Assembly (NCBI GenBank): GCA_030062745.1
Contig: CP099846.1
Coordinates: forward strand, 4,526,001-4,590,000
Direction: 5' to 3'
Source: Capitulum mitella
Taxonomy: Eukaryota > Arthropoda > Thecostraca > Pollicipedomorpha > Pollicipedidae
DNA: 64,000 nucleotides
Below are positions 1-12,597 of this stretch, piece by piece; within the stretch, counting starts at the first letter, position 1, and each line of letters opens with the position of its first letter. The translations under genes and the position numbers were made by a program. The notes under the pieces were generated by a model. That model was not told the origin of the DNA. It saw nothing but the letters and a program-made list of their open reading frames with translations, and ran no database searches.

Positions 1-117
1 GTCGAGAGGTCCGTCTCTCGCGGCGGGCCGGTGTCGTCGGTATGCGCCGGACGGACACGGCGCGGAGTACTGAGGCGTTCTGAGGTCTGAGGCGGATCTC
101 GCCTGTCCGCCTACCCA

Positions 118-240
118 ACAGTCTGTATCGTGCCGTACTGAACTACCTGTACGGTACTGGACCGACTGTGCTGTACTGTAATGGGCTGCCAGTGCTGTAC
201 TGGACTGTCTGGAATGTCTGTACTGTACTGCCAACCTGCG
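118..240. repeat. Degenerate GTACTG-rich tandem repeat
   Basis: Irregular repeats of GTACTG and TGTACTG variants about 15-25 bp apart. Low-complexity DNA in a copy-1 intron or flank. The surrounding 1-1343 has a GC-rich patch (to about 720) and then ordinary DNA, with no exon recognised. Confidence 0.6.
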
Positions 241-1343
241 CCGTACAAGCGCCTGTCGACCTCGGCACACGGAGGCCCAGGTGAGCGCAGGCGGGCGGCG
301 TAACACGACTCCCCGGCTCGCCCGTCTGCCGGCGTGGAGACACCACGTCCGGCCGTCACCTGCCCACCGAGCAGGGGCGCCCGCCCGACCGCCCCGCCCA
401 CACAGCCAACGCCGGGGTCCGTAGCCTCCTCCTCGGCTGGGTACAGCGCATCGGCCGTGACGGCGGCGTCACGGCCGAGCGCCGGCCCGCTCCGCAGAAC
501 AGCGGCGCCCGCCGGCGTCACGAGAGCGTGTCACGGCTCGTGCCCGCCGGCCGTGACGGGGGGGGGCGACCTTCATCTGACCTCGTCGGAGACTCCCACG
601 GCGGTGGCGGTCAATGTCAGGCGGCCGGCCGGCGGACAGGGAACTGCCCCCGACGCGGATACGACCGCCGTCACAGGACGCGAGCCGCCGAACTGGCCCT
701 GACCCGCTCCAGCCAATAAAACAGCCCGCGGAATATTCCCACCGAAACTATGTAATGTTCCAGCCAAGCCTGAAGCTGTGTGAATGGAGACAAAAGGTAA
801 AGCGATCATTTGTCTTTGTTGGACAGACCTTGAGACCTGATTTTAAGCCACCACTTTATCACCGGTGTATATGTCCTGGCTGGGCAAAATAAATTATTCT
901 GATCAGCTCAGATGCTCTGGATCTGTACCACTTCTCGCCGCCATGAGGTTGACAAATGCCTTTGCCCATGTGCCCATATTTCTCGACCTCGTTTTCAGGC
1001 GAGACTAGTTTTAAAAGCAAGCTTTACGTACGGCTGTTGCAGCAACGACGTTAAATGTGGAATCATGGGTACTCCGGTATGATTAAGTAAAGCTGTTGCA
1101 ATTGATTTGCGGCTTGTTTGATGGCCTGCAAGTTTGATAAACTGGGATTTATGACTGGGCATGATCCACTCATTCATCGCAAGGGACTAAAACCACAACG
1201 AACCTCTTCCTGTTTATGCCATCGATCACGTGCCACGCGTCACATCCATTAGTGGCACGACGCAAAAAAGGTCAATCACCAGGAATCTGGTGCTAAAAAG
1301 GTCCACGACCAGATGATCTAAAGCTGGCCAGATCTCGACTGAC

Positions 1344-1521
1344 CTGCTCCCCGGGTGGCCACCTCCATGGTGAGGAAGAAGAGGTTCGGGTCGCGGTGCT
1401 TCATCCGGTACTTGTTGAGCAGCTGGTCCACCACGTCACGACACGTGGTCGTGTACTTGACGCACATGGTCTTGTACTCCAGGTCGGGCCGCAGACACCG
1501 GGTGTACACCTTCACCGTCGT
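1344..1521 (-). CDS. Exon 3, copy 1: N-terminal half of RA domain 1
   Basis: This 178-nt exon lies between an acceptor (TTCCAG) and a strong donor (CAG|GTCAGT). It encodes the start of a Ras-association domain: it opens TTVKVYTRC and includes KYRMKHRDPNLFFLTMEV. RA domains are ubiquitin-like folds that bind GTP-loaded Ras or Rap. It enters in phase 0, which matches the phase-0 exit of exon 2 at 4858. It differs from the copy-2 exon (52557-52734) by two synonymous changes, CGG/CGC and CTG/CTA. The rest of copy 1 must lie left of the window, because no later exon is visible in 1-1343. I am sure of the RA fold and the splice sites. The Rau-like identity is inferred from the two-RA architecture of copy 2. 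Confidence 0.85.
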
Positions 1522-4500
1522 CTGGAACAGATCATACGTGTTATCAGAGCGAACTCGGAGACCCCCTGAAAAAACATTTGCATCGTTAGACGGGACATAT
1601 GTACGCACTGCAGCCTGAACAGTGCGAACATGAACGTGGCATTAAAAGGGAACGACGTAAAGATCTCAATGCAGTGCCTTGCACCACGGCGGTCAGCCTG
1701 AGATACCGCCCTCGCAATAGAACGGATTTTGCATTATTCAATAACACTGCAGTTGAAGAAGCTAAAAATACCGCACACCACCACAACGGTCTTATTGAAG
1801 CACATCGTACGCTCCGTAGTACGCAGTGGACGAAATTAAAACTCTGGAGGGAATTTAGGCGAGAACTAGTGGTCAGAGTGTGACTCGCGCCCTATGGTCG
1901 AGTGCTTCCACAACGACTGGTTCTGTTGCCAGCAACCTTGGTGTACAGAACGTGGATGGAGTAAAGCGCACTTGAGCAATGCAGCGAAGAGATCGACAAA
2001 GAATGGACCGAGAGTCTGTGACATACCGCACAAATGTGGGACTCCGTAAAAGTCGCTGGTGACATCGTCATCTGTTCAGGTAATTCTTTCCATGCAAGCC
2101 TAAAAGCTTACGTTAAATATTCGGGAAACAGCAGGCCGGAAACGGCACAGTTGGTCACTCGTTCCTAGCCCATTACGTCTTAGGAAGACTGTCAAGCAGA
2201 CTGCTTGGCATCATGAGCTTATCCACAGAGCTGAGCAGACAACAGACAGCATGACTCGGCGTCTCTGCAGAGCCTGCGCAGTGCTACAAACATGTAACGG
2301 TGCACTCGCCCGAGTAAACACCATACATATGTCCATATCAACTGCGGCGACCCCCACAGTCCCCATCGATCTCTCGTAAGAGCATCACGCGCTGCATGCA
2401 TCTGCCACACCGTCGAAAGTCGGTAAATTCTGTGGCGTTACGTCACGCAGCCGGCGCGTGACGCGCCCCGCGGGGCCGGGCCGTTATCTCGTGACGGCCC
2501 TCGCCGGCTACCGTGGCGCCCCTGACCTCGACCTCCGGGCCGCTGCCCATCGGATCCCGGCCGCCCGTAAAGACCCGGTAACGAGCCGGAACGGACCGCC
2601 CGGGCGGAGGCCTCCAGAGGGCCGACCCGTCCCGGCGCCCACCATCGAAACGTCATCGGTCGAACAGCCGGGCACGCCTTCCAGCCGCGACGACAGCGCG
2701 GCCCGCTCCGGAACAGCGTGGAAACGCTGGACCGCCGCGGGTTTACTCTGCCCCTGTAAGACTAATTTCGGCTTTTCCGCTGTAGTTTTACATGTATGAT
2801 ACCGGCAAAGGCTGGCGTCAGTTTTTCAAGCAACGTTCCGCGTTGCACTTACTGGGTTCGACTACAGCCAGGCACCAGGACGGTCCAGTAGCGCATGCCT
2901 ACAACTGTATCGCACCGGGAACAAGGCCCCCTCCTCCCTCGGCCGCCGCTGCCAGGATGACGGCTCAGTTCCACCCCTCGCCGCGTCCGGCGAGGGGTGT
3001 TGATGTCATCACCTGGTCCGGCCGACGCCCGGCGGAATAGGCCGGCCGAACGCCGCCACTTACAGCCCGTATCGGCGGCTCCCGTAACGGCGTCCGACAC
3101 CAGATCTGCCTCCGTAATGGCGGCGAATTCTGCCGCTGACGTAACGCCGGCGGCAGAGACAGGGCGGGCCGGGTGTCGGGGACAATACCGTGACGCGACC
3201 AGGTGTTCGGAACGTGTGTCTCAGGGACGTGACGGCTGCCAAGGAAACATTATCAGCGACGATCGAAACAAAGAGGCAACCTTCCTGTGACGCACCAGCC
3301 AAACAATGTATGCTACGGAGAATACGTCCGCTACACGGCGAGAGGCTTCCGCCTCATACAGTGAAATATAGCTTGCATAAAGCAAATGATCAGTCATAGC
3401 CAGCAACCTAAATTTTCACACGTAAAAAAACATTTCTGACCGTCTTTGTATATACGTAGGGGCATTTAACTTCTATTTCAATGGCCAGGGGTAAATGACG
3501 TAAATTGGTGCGGCACCGACGTGCAATGGAGTGAATTAAAAGCTATCATTCGTGTGAAGATAGCTTTTTAACGACAAATTTTCGCTAGTGTTGCCAGAAA
3601 CGACGCGGTTTTCTCTGAACTTTGGTATTATCCCATTGCACCCGTGGGACTAAGACAACAGACGTGAACCCTGCAGACGCCAACGAGATTCGCGTCAGCT
3701 ACGCATACAACGCAAAACAACCGAGTTGCCACCGCAACCCCGGCCATTGAATGGTGGCGAATGACATCCGCAAACGCTCAGCTGCGAACGAATGGTGTTG
3801 TTTACAGCCTGCTATTGCCTCCATTGTCGTTTCTCACGCGCCACAGAAAGGCAATCGCTTCGTCTTACAGGAGAAAACGTCCTTAACCAAGAGACCGACG
3901 GCGTATCTCAGTTTTGGCTAAACATTTCCTTGCCTGGCATCTCATTTAGCTGATGAGAACAGCACCAGAGCTGTGGCGAAACTCGCTTAAAGTGGTCCAC
4001 ACAAAGAGTTACAGCGTGCGTTACAGCAGCAGCCCTCAGGCGCGCGCGCTCCTTGCTCCAGAACACCTCGGCCGCCGCCGCCGCCGCCGCTCGGTAACAA
4101 AGGGTCTGCGGGCGGCGGTCGGCCGCCGCTGACGCCTCCAAGCGGCGGTGGCGGCGCCGGCGGCGGCGTCATTACGTCAGCGCCCCGCATCAGACGCGCC
4201 GCGTCATCCGCCGCCGCTAATACACGGCGGCGAAAGCGGCGCGCGGCCATTAATTCGGGATTGATTTATCGCGCAGCCACCGGCCGGCGGCGCGGCCATT
4301 AAAATTGTCGCCGCTGAGCCCCCTCTTCATCGCCGCCCCGCCGGGCGCCGCGGGCGCCGCGGTGGCGTCCCCGCCGCCACAGAGGCCGCCTCGGCGCAGC
4401 CCTGCCGGCCCGTGTGACGTACAGCCCGGCCGGCGCGGGCCGTCCTGGCCGGCCACAGAGGCCGACCGTCCACGTCCGGCACCGGTCGGATTCACCGGCC

Positions 4501-4857
4501 AGCGGCCGACCGGCCACGTCCGGCACCGGCCGAATTCACCGGCCAGCGGCCGACCGGCCCCGCGGATCGCCAGCGGCCTGCGCTGTCGGCCGGCCGGCTC
4601 CTGCGACGATGAACGGGACGCAGCGCCTTGCCTGCCGCGCGCTGCAGGGCGGCTCTGCTGGGCGGAGCCGGCCCGCTGTCGGCGCCTGTCCTGCTCCAGT
4701 CTGCTTTAAATACAGGATTAGCGCACCACCGCGCGGCGCGTGAACCGCCCGTAACGTACTGCGTTCACCTCCCTTCCGATTGTCATCTTACGAGGGCGTG
4801 TTCGCCACGCCCGAGATCTACATATCGCTCCACGTGTCGGTCAGACGGCGGTCTTAC
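1522..4857. other. Intron 2 of copy 1
   Basis: This is 3.3 kb between exon 3 and exon 2, against about 1.8 kb in copy 2. It is not alignable to the copy-2 intron by eye except next to the splice sites. It holds GC-rich patches at 2450-2760 and 4050-4740, a 46-bp tandem duplication near 4466-4558, and a small perfect hairpin at 3538-3568 (10-bp stem, 11-base loop). No extra exon was recognised. Confidence 0.6.
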
Positions 4858-5062
4858 CGTGGGCGTGGCCGGCACACTGGCGCTGCCCGTGCTGCTCTGG
4901 GTCTCGTTCAGCGATGTGTAGGACGAGGAGCGGGATGACAGAGCCGGCTCGTGCAGCGAGCTGAAGCTCATCGTCGAGGTGATGCTCAGAGTGTCGGCCT
5001 TCTGGCCGGACCGCACCAGAGAGGAGCGCAGCGGGTTCACCTGCACGTGCTTCAGCATGATC
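4858..5062 (-). CDS. Exon 2, copy 1: start codon and Ser-rich N-terminus
   Basis: This 205-nt exon has an acceptor CTTTGCAG and a donor ACG|GTAAGA. Translation most likely starts at the ATG at 5058-5056 (MLKHVQVNPLRSS...). That gives 67 codons, rich in Ser and Thr, with stretches such as LSITSTMSFSSLHEP and SSRSSSYTSLNE. It exits in phase 0, directly compatible with exon 3. Exon 1 has no open frame leading in, which supports a start here. Three bases differ from copy 2. Two are synonymous third positions, and the third lies just 5' of the ATG, so it is probably untranslated. The Ser-rich segment looks like a disordered, phosphorylatable leader; that is inference. Confidence 0.8.
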
Positions 5063-5585
5063 CTGCAAAGAATAATGTAACATGAAAACCATTGCAAACA
5101 TCAGCTTCTCGACCACACTTTGGCAGCCATGTGACATGAACCAGTCATTTACAGCAAATTCACATTAAACGTTATGATCAGGTTTAGACCCATTCCGGTC
5201 TGAAATTTACAAAATGTTTAATTTCTTGACCTTTACGGCTTCCTTACTCTTCCACGATTGGGAGGAAAAACAAATCCCTTCGTTTCGAGCGACTGCTGTC
5301 CTGCGAGGGACAACAGCCTCCCTGGCCGCCGCCCCGGCCGGCAGCCGGCGCCTATCACGCCGTACGGGTAAACAGTGGCGGGCCGTTCTCCGGGGACGTC
5401 TGGAGCCGGGCCGACAGTCCGGTTATTGATACAGGCCCGCTGTGGGAACCGCCGCCGGCCGCCCGCGCCTGGGAGAGCGGCGCACGGCGGACGGGGGAGG
5501 GCCGGACGTCCTCGCGGGCCCGCTGACAAACGAGCGAAGCACACGGCGGGACCGTGGGACGGTGGGCGGCGGCCCGGCACAGGGG

Positions 5586-5690
5586 CGAGACCAGGACACA
5601 CGGGGACGAGACCAGGACACACGGGGACGAGACAGGACACACGGGGACGAGACCAGGACACACGGGGACGAGACCAGACACGCAGGCGAG
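5586..5690. repeat. 21-bp minisatellite, about five units
   Basis: Near-perfect 21-bp units with core GACCAGGACACACGGGGAC lie in intron 1 of copy 1. They cause overlapping open frames on both strands that are not genes. Confidence 0.95.
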
Positions 5691-7495
5691 ACATGGGTAC
5701 GGGGAACGCGACAGTTAAGAGGCACAAGACGTGGTGGCAAAGAAACACTCGACAGAAACAAGACACCGGTGAAGGACAAAGATTCGATAGGCATGGAGGA
5801 AACGCGCGGCACAGAGACAAGATGCTAGCTCAGAAACAAGAATCGATGGTGTGCAACACATGGCACAGAGACACGACATGGGCACAGGGCCTAGCAGGGT
5901 CACAATGGCAAGACAAAAATGCAGCGAAAAGACATCACACCAGTTTCAGGCGGGGAACAGTCCCACCGCAGACCGGATAGCGTCTTCAACCACGAAAAAT
6001 GATGATGAACTTCCGGCCAGGGGCCCGTCACGCGATGAATGACGCAGCTGGTTTAATGTTGGACTGTGAATCTGGCAAGGGGTGGGGCGGGGGGAAGAGG
6101 GCATTGGCCGGCCGCCGTGGTTTGAGTCAGCTGTGACTGTCGTTCTGTTCGGATGACGGTAGAGACATTCTCAGAGTGCTCAACACGGCAGGCACCAGGC
6201 GCGCTTCAACAGGGACGCGGGAACTCCCCGCAGCTGAGGGGGGAGACAAAGAGGCACTTCGGGTCAATTCTTTCCGGTCAACTTCCATAGGATCAATGTT
6301 AAATTTCGAAAAGTTGGGGGACAGCGGACCCCCCCCCCCCCGATCTCCCGCGCCCTTGCGCTTCAATCATGAAGCTGATTTAGATGAACAACAGCTGTAG
6401 TGGCAGACATGTGGTGGTATCTGTGATTTGCTGGACGACTGGTGCATTTCAGCGTCAGAACGTCGTGTTAAACTCTGAACACCGTCGGACATGTGTTGGC
6501 GTACGAGTGCCACTTCACAGTACCGTGGAACTCAACCTTGCAGCTGTCTTGATCTGAATAAGTTTCTTGGTGCAGGGTAATAGCTCCTTTTACACAAAAT
6601 AGTTACGTGACGCTGTTGCTATGTGCCGAGAACGCTCGCTACACGGCGATACAGCACCATGAAAATATGCTGCAAATACCTATGCTGCAGTTTTGCACAG
6701 GAGTCCAGAACGTTTGTGCATTTTATAACGGTCCATGAGTAAACAGTAAAACGGCTGAGAGGCTGAGCAAACCACCGCTGAAACTTTCGAATGGAAGAAG
6801 ACTTTAGGAATCGTTCGTGCAGGGTTACGATACTGCATGTACCAGCCCACGTTAAACAGGTTCTTATACAAACCAGTGCTCATTTTGGCTCAAATACACG
6901 GCGTACAAAAATTTGATGTACGGCTACTCGTGGTCAACAGCTCACTTTAATCGTGGTAGTGGCACCCAGCAAGACATGCAGCTCAAATGTCAGTGACATT
7001 TGGGGCGGCTGGTGATATTACAAACAAGGGTGCTTATTTGGATCTGGTTTCATTTTTATGTTGAGAGCACCTGTTTTGGACTTTTCTTTCGTTGTGAAAA
7101 CATGGGCGTAACACGGCCACCGGTTGGCAAACTCAACTGTCTTTTAAATTATAAAAATGGAACCTCCGACGCTGAAGTAGCTCTCTGCCATCTGGCTGAC
7201 GAGAACCTTCACCTAAGCGAGCCGACAGCTGAAAACCACGTCGTGGTCTACTTGGTGATACGCAGCATGAACCACACTTGAACTCGGCATAGGACTACTC
7301 GTTTATATTGGTATTTTTCTTTCCAAAAGTATGAAAATTCGAAAAGGCTCACAAACGTATACGAATTAAAGTTTCATCCAGCACAAGATACAAAAAGTGT
7401 GAACCAAAGACAAGCAACCCATCACCAGCTACGTCAGGATATTAACGCGTCCAATAACACAAAGTAATACGAGTATGTAAGGGCTACGTACTCAC

Positions 7496-7670
7496 CCAAC
7501 CCCGCTGTAGCTATCACGCTCCGCTATGCACGCCCTCAGTTTCTACAGCCTGTTTCAGCCATCCATCGCACCAACACCGCACATTTCACCGCGGCCAGCA
7601 GCAAACGCACCTCCCCTCAGCGGCGGAACACGAACTGAGCGGACGTCGCCGGAACCGGAGGTGTACTACG
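7496..7670 (-). other. Probable 5' untranslated exon 1, copy 1
   Basis: This region lies downstream (minus strand) of the CRE/CCAAT module at 7683-7707 and ends at a good donor, GTTGG|GTGAGT, at 7496/7495. The distance from the first CRE base to the donor is 187 bp here and 190 bp in copy 2. Short upstream ATGs in both copies meet stops within a few to about a dozen codons, so the exon looks non-coding. The 5' boundary is a guess from the promoter position. Confidence 0.45.
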
Positions 7671-7682
7671 CTCCAAACGGTG

Positions 7683-7707
7683 TGACGTCACAGGCCCGTG
7701 GGCCAAT
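7683..7707 (-). promoter_or_regulatory. CRE plus CCAAT module, putative promoter of copy 1
   Basis: A perfect TGACGTCA (7683-7690) is followed after 12 bp by CCAAT (7703-7707). Read on the minus strand, the CCAAT box precedes the cAMP-response element, as in many animal promoters. The same pair with the same 12-bp gap occurs upstream of copy 2 (56676-56700), inside a locally similar segment of about 170 bp. Use by CREB/ATF and NF-Y factors is inference. Confidence 0.55.
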
Positions 7708-10700
7708 GGCCAGCCAGTGGGGCCTCCGTGCGGCGGCGGGACCGGCGGGACCAAGTGATCGAGTCCACCGAAGTCCACCAGTTGGAAAACGAAAACACCG
7801 GCCATGGAATATTAACTAAAAAATTAGTGCAACCAACGTACTGTGGACGAAATTCAATTTTTTTAGCATTAGGCTATCGTAAGACGAAAACCATGGGTGG
7901 AGATCCTGCGTGGTTGGGAAGGCCTAGACCCTCCACTAGACCCACATGCACACTTTTCAAGGATTTTAACATCACAGGGCGACTGCACTGACGCAGAGAA
8001 ACAGTCTGAAATCCTGTTCAGATCTCTCAATAATTTTCGGAGACCTCCAGCAGAGGTAAGAAATGCACAGTGCATTACGAAACAAGGACAAATCCAGCCC
8101 ATGTAGGTACTAAGGGCGAGGGAGGGAAATATCGATCCGCGTTCCCTAGCTTTATTTGGCCATTTTCGAAAGAGCATGTGTAAAAAATGTCACGAAAAAA
8201 TGCGCCTTTTCGTCCGAAAAAAGGAGCCAAAAGACGTGCTGGTTTCCTTTTCTAACGAAAGGTAGGCCATGACCCCTATGGCCTCCCTGGATCCGCCTGC
8301 GTTACGAAGCGATTCCGAAATTATTAGTTTGCGGGCCGAAGAAACAAGAGAAACATGTGCGTCCTTGATCCAGCCGGATATGGCGGCTCTCTCAGTCCCA
8401 CGGCTTCCACAGCTCTTTCAGTCTTTCGGACAAAACCGTTCCGTCAGTGAGCCGAACATGACATAATGACAGGACAGCTATTCAAAAGCGACAGTTCTCT
8501 CACTCTGCCGGACATGACAGTCGTCTGTTTTGGACTGACATGGCGGTTATCTGTTTTGTTGTTTTGTCCTGACATGACGGTTCTTCCTCTGTAAGCCGAG
8601 CATGACAGCTGTCACCGTCAGCTGATCACGATGGCTCCTCAGTCAGCCGCTCATGGCGGGGCTCCATCGGCAGCTGCTGTCCGTCACGGGATGACTGATT
8701 TGCTGCGGTGACCGAAGTGTGTGCGTGTGCCGGGGAGGGTGGGGAGAGGTGGCAGGTGGCGTCTGGGGTCCCCTTATTAGTAATGATCACCTTTCAGTGC
8801 CGTCGCAGATGGGAAGTGGCTTCTGTGGGTTCTTGGCCATCTGCTCCCCGGCACACAAATGTGAGTTTCAAGGGCCATATGGAAAGACACTGTGAAGCAC
8901 TGAATGCCGATTATTCCACCTTAAGCTGCCCAGAGCTTCGTGCAACGCAGAATAACTGCTGGCTGGACGCAAATCAGGGGAAAAGCGATGCACTTTAAAA
9001 TCAGCATATGGCAAAGCGGATTGGCATCAAACTCCGTATTACTCACCGTATCGAAAACGTATGTACGGCAAAAACATTTTCAGCACCCTTTTAGAAAAGT
9101 CTTGCCCTCTGAAAAAGTCATGCGTCACGTTCGGTATGTGAAATTGGCAGTGGTTACAGAAGCTCAAACATCACAGTAGCCTTCGCCCGCAGCGCACGGT
9201 CAGCACGTGCCTCACGATCCCGACCGTGCCGAGAAAATCACCCCATCGCCGGTCTTGACCTTCCGGACCCTTCACACTCCCGTCTATAAGAGGATCCTCA
9301 GCATCCGCTTCTCCATACTGGGATTGTCCCCCCCCCCGGCAGCCCCAGGTGTCGGCGGCCAGATGTCATTTGAAGAGGCCGCCTTTGATGTTCGTCCTTC
9401 TCCGGTGTCGTCAGGGCGTGTGCGTCGGGAGCCGCTCGCACCGCCAGATGGCCAACGAAAATATCCCGGATCGGCGACAGGAAGCGCTCTGAGCGGCGAT
9501 AAATAAACAGCAGCCAGCGCCGCCTACGCATCCGGTCCGGATGTCTTTTTGCGTGTGACGATCGTGGTCGTCACGGGTCGCATCGCCCCTGGGTGATCGG
9601 GGACTATTTCTGTCGGAACCGTCGCCTCACCGGGAGGGCCGTGCGCTGGAACCCAGGCGACCGGAGGTCTGGTCCCCGTGAGGCCTCATTTGCCACCGTA
9701 TCCAGTCGTACCGATTGGCCGAAGTGTGTGAGGAACAGGTCCCAGAGAGGCTTGTCAGCGACTGGGGTGTGCTGGACTTCGTGGTCAGTTCAGCTGATCC
9801 GTGACGAGTGATGTGTCGTCAGACAAAACCGCTGGTTAGAGCGACCGATTTCACGCAGCAGGCATTCGCCGTTAAAGGCGTTTGTGATAGCTTTCGTTGC
9901 GGCGGCTGTGGTTAATGGACAGTGTAACTCGTACGTTGCGGCGGTGACAAATCTTACCTGGCTTGGCTTCCACGAAAGCTCAATAAAAACCGAAATGCGC
10001 TGAAAGGATTGCGAAATCCTTTTAGCCGCAATACTATACGAAGGTCTTGGCTGAAAGCTTGCTTCTTTGGTGGCCCGGGCAGAAATAGGACTACTCTTTA
10101 CGGTCTTTTGTTAACCATGTCAATAGCTACAGAGTGGTCAGCCTTTTTTGAGAAGTGACAGGACTTGACAGGCCTGAAGAGATCAGAACCCTCGGAGCGC
10201 ACACAGGGCGGCCGCCGGCCGGTCTGGTGGGCGGTAACGGCCCTCCAGTCGGCGCGGTGGTGGCGGCGGTTTTTGTGCTCACCTTCAGCGGCAGGTGGAG
10301 GGGAGGCGGGAAGGGGGCGGACTGGGAGGGCATCTCCCGACACCTGTCCGAGCATCGCCCCGCCGCCGCCGCCGATCACGTGGCGTAACGTCACAATTAG
10401 TCACGATTACGGTCGGGTGAGGGGAGAAGGGGGCACACGCAGGATGAAGGCCTCTCGCGCACAAAGCTTCGGCAAGCAATCCCACATCTAACGCAGATAC
10501 TGACGTGAAAAGAAAAATGCAGCGCCCAGTGCTAGAGAACAATTTTCCTTTATTTTATGTTGAGTGTAATGAAATAAAATTGCTTCATTAGGTCTGGGGT
10601 AAGGCTTATCAACGTTTGTACCATTGTCATGATATGTGCTGCGAAACTGCGCGTCGTTCATTTATTTCAGGTTGATTGCCAAATGCGGAAATTATGTTCG

Positions 10701-10980
10701 CAAATTAGCATTTCCTGCAGAAAATTTTTCTCTTTTACGGCCCTTGCTCACGATTAACCACCCACATTGCCAAACAATTAATCTTCTATACAAACATATG
10801 CATGACTGCGTATCCCTTCCGAAACGAGCCATCAAATAAAAACGAATCTTTTATCGGTGGGCAGCGCATGCAGTCAGATGATGGATGACATCACCGTCCA
10901 AACCAGCAGTGCAGCTGATCGCGATCCGCCGGTGCGCCGCGTTTCGCCGGTGCGCCGCGTCTCGCCGCACCTGTCGTTAA

Positions 10981-11108
10981 TCGGTAATGGCGCGCACGTG
11001 CTCGCCTCGGCGGCCGGTTCCGGCGCGCCGGCAGCCCGGGGCGACAGACAGCGTTCCCCGGCCGCTGGAAAAAAGGCCGGCCGCCATGATTGAAGCCAAT
11101 TTCAACCG
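10981..11108. other. Conserved island A, upstream of copy 1
   Basis: This matches 58724-58840 in the same orientation and order. Shared pieces include GCGCACGTGCT, TTCCGGCGCGC and a CCAATTTCAACC / TCAATTTCAGTC pair. The similarity is interrupted by many small differences. There is no shared open frame, so I treat it as non-coding, perhaps regulatory. Confidence 0.4.
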
Positions 11109-12007
11109 AGGGGAGGACTTTAATCACAGTTCATTTCCTGTCCTTTTCAGAAAAACTCTGACAAATGGATAACTTATGGATCCGCCTGGGTCTAAAAACC
11201 AACATGGCCGTGGCCGGGAAGAGATAACTTCGTGTCTTTTTGCTTTTTTGTGTTTGAGCAGCCAACGTTGTAGTGCTGATGTTACTGGAGTTCTGAGCGG
11301 GAAGCACCATCTATTGTCAGGGGGCATCAAAAGAGGTTTTATTCGAAACGAGCTCGATCGCAACTGGCATGATCATCTTTCCTCCCAAGAACGTAAGGGG
11401 AATGCTTAGCGTGGTGCAGGATGTTCAGATTCTGCATGCATGCTGTTATGCACGGGAAATTTTGCGACATTTCATTCTCTGATGTGGGAGACTGCTGTGA
11501 CGTTTGTGCTCGGGTCTGCCCACTGCGCCCGCTTCGCTGCTCGGCATCATCAATTTTTGTCAACGCAGTATTGAAAACGAGACTATATTTGCTCGCAGTC
11601 CGATTATGGGTGGGCTAGGCATACCTCCTACACAACTGACTTTGATTTGCTGTTATTTAATTGCCTCTGCAGTGATGCAATCACGCGCACTGGCGCACAA
11701 ACAGTGTATTAAAAGTTGCAAGGTCGGAGTGATTTCATAAGCAATTAAGTGAGGCAAAAACAGACAGAGACGGTGGTTGGTCTGGAGCACATTGCTGATT
11801 CGAGCCCTGCTATGATTGAACGTGTAACAAGTTCCTGGCAGTCGCATCCATTTCCTGGCGGCGTCAGTTTGAGGGACCGCAGGGCCCACCTGGAATAACC
11901 GGGCCGAATTGATCACTTCATTGTCCGCCCTGCCTCCGTTCCACCACGGCCCGTCGCTCTCCTCTTCCCCGGACCTCCCACGCCGCTCGCCGGGGACAAA
12001 ACAGCGC

Positions 12008-12021
12008 AATTAACCAATTAG
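12008..12021. other. Conserved island B, upstream of copy 1
   Basis: AATTAACCAATTAG here corresponds to AATTAACCGATTAG at 59635-59648. The offset (about 47.6 kb) matches islands A and C. On its own the match is short, and it is supported mainly by its colinear position. Confidence 0.3.
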
Positions 12022-12124
12022 CGGAGCGGGCCGCTGTCCCTGGAGAAGGCCGCTTCCACTGGGAGAAGGTCGACGTCCCTGAGGAGGGACCGCTTTCTCT
12101 GAAATAGGCCGCTTCCCCTCTGTA

Positions 12125-12172
<48 letters not shown>

Positions 12173-12192
12173 GCTCTCTCGCTCTCTCTCTG
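12125..12192. repeat. (CTGT)n-(CT)n microsatellite
   Basis: About seven CTGT units pass into a CT tract with a few G interruptions. It lies between islands B and C of copy 1. The corresponding interval of copy 2 holds a different repeat, the 30-bp minisatellite at 59791-60060. Confidence 0.95.
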
Positions 12193-12452
12193 CGGAATAG
12201 TCTGCTTCCATTGGGAAGGATCACTGCTCTTGGGAGGGGCCACTGGCTTTGGCACGCGAATGCCAGCATGTCTTCCGGCCTTTGATGAGACCACGAGCAC
12301 GTCTGATAATCTGCGTGATAGGCAAGTCGCCCATCTTTTTTGCTGTCTTGCTTCTGGTCGTTATCGCAGGTGATGATTCTGCGACCTGACGACCTGCAGC
12401 AGGTCGTGGCGGTCCAGGAAGGAGCGCCGGCCACCCCGCCGCCGGCCGGCCG

Positions 12453-12597
12453 CCGACCGCGCGGTCAGCTGACCGGGCCACGCCGTTCCCGCCGCCGTTA
12501 ACATTGTTTGGGCGGCCGTTCTCACGTGGCGGCCGGGCGCCGGTCGGCCGCGGCTGGCGGTGACCCGTGGAGGCGCGCAAGGTCGCCGGAGGTCACC
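12453..12597. other. Conserved island C, upstream of copy 1
   Basis: This roughly 145-bp GC-rich block is nearly identical to 60061-60206, with a handful of substitutions and one short indel near the edge. It holds CCGTTAACATTGTTTGGG. The spacing of differences does not keep to one codon position and splice sites are not shared at the edges. I therefore prefer a conserved non-coding element or upstream exon over a coding exon. Confidence 0.55.
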
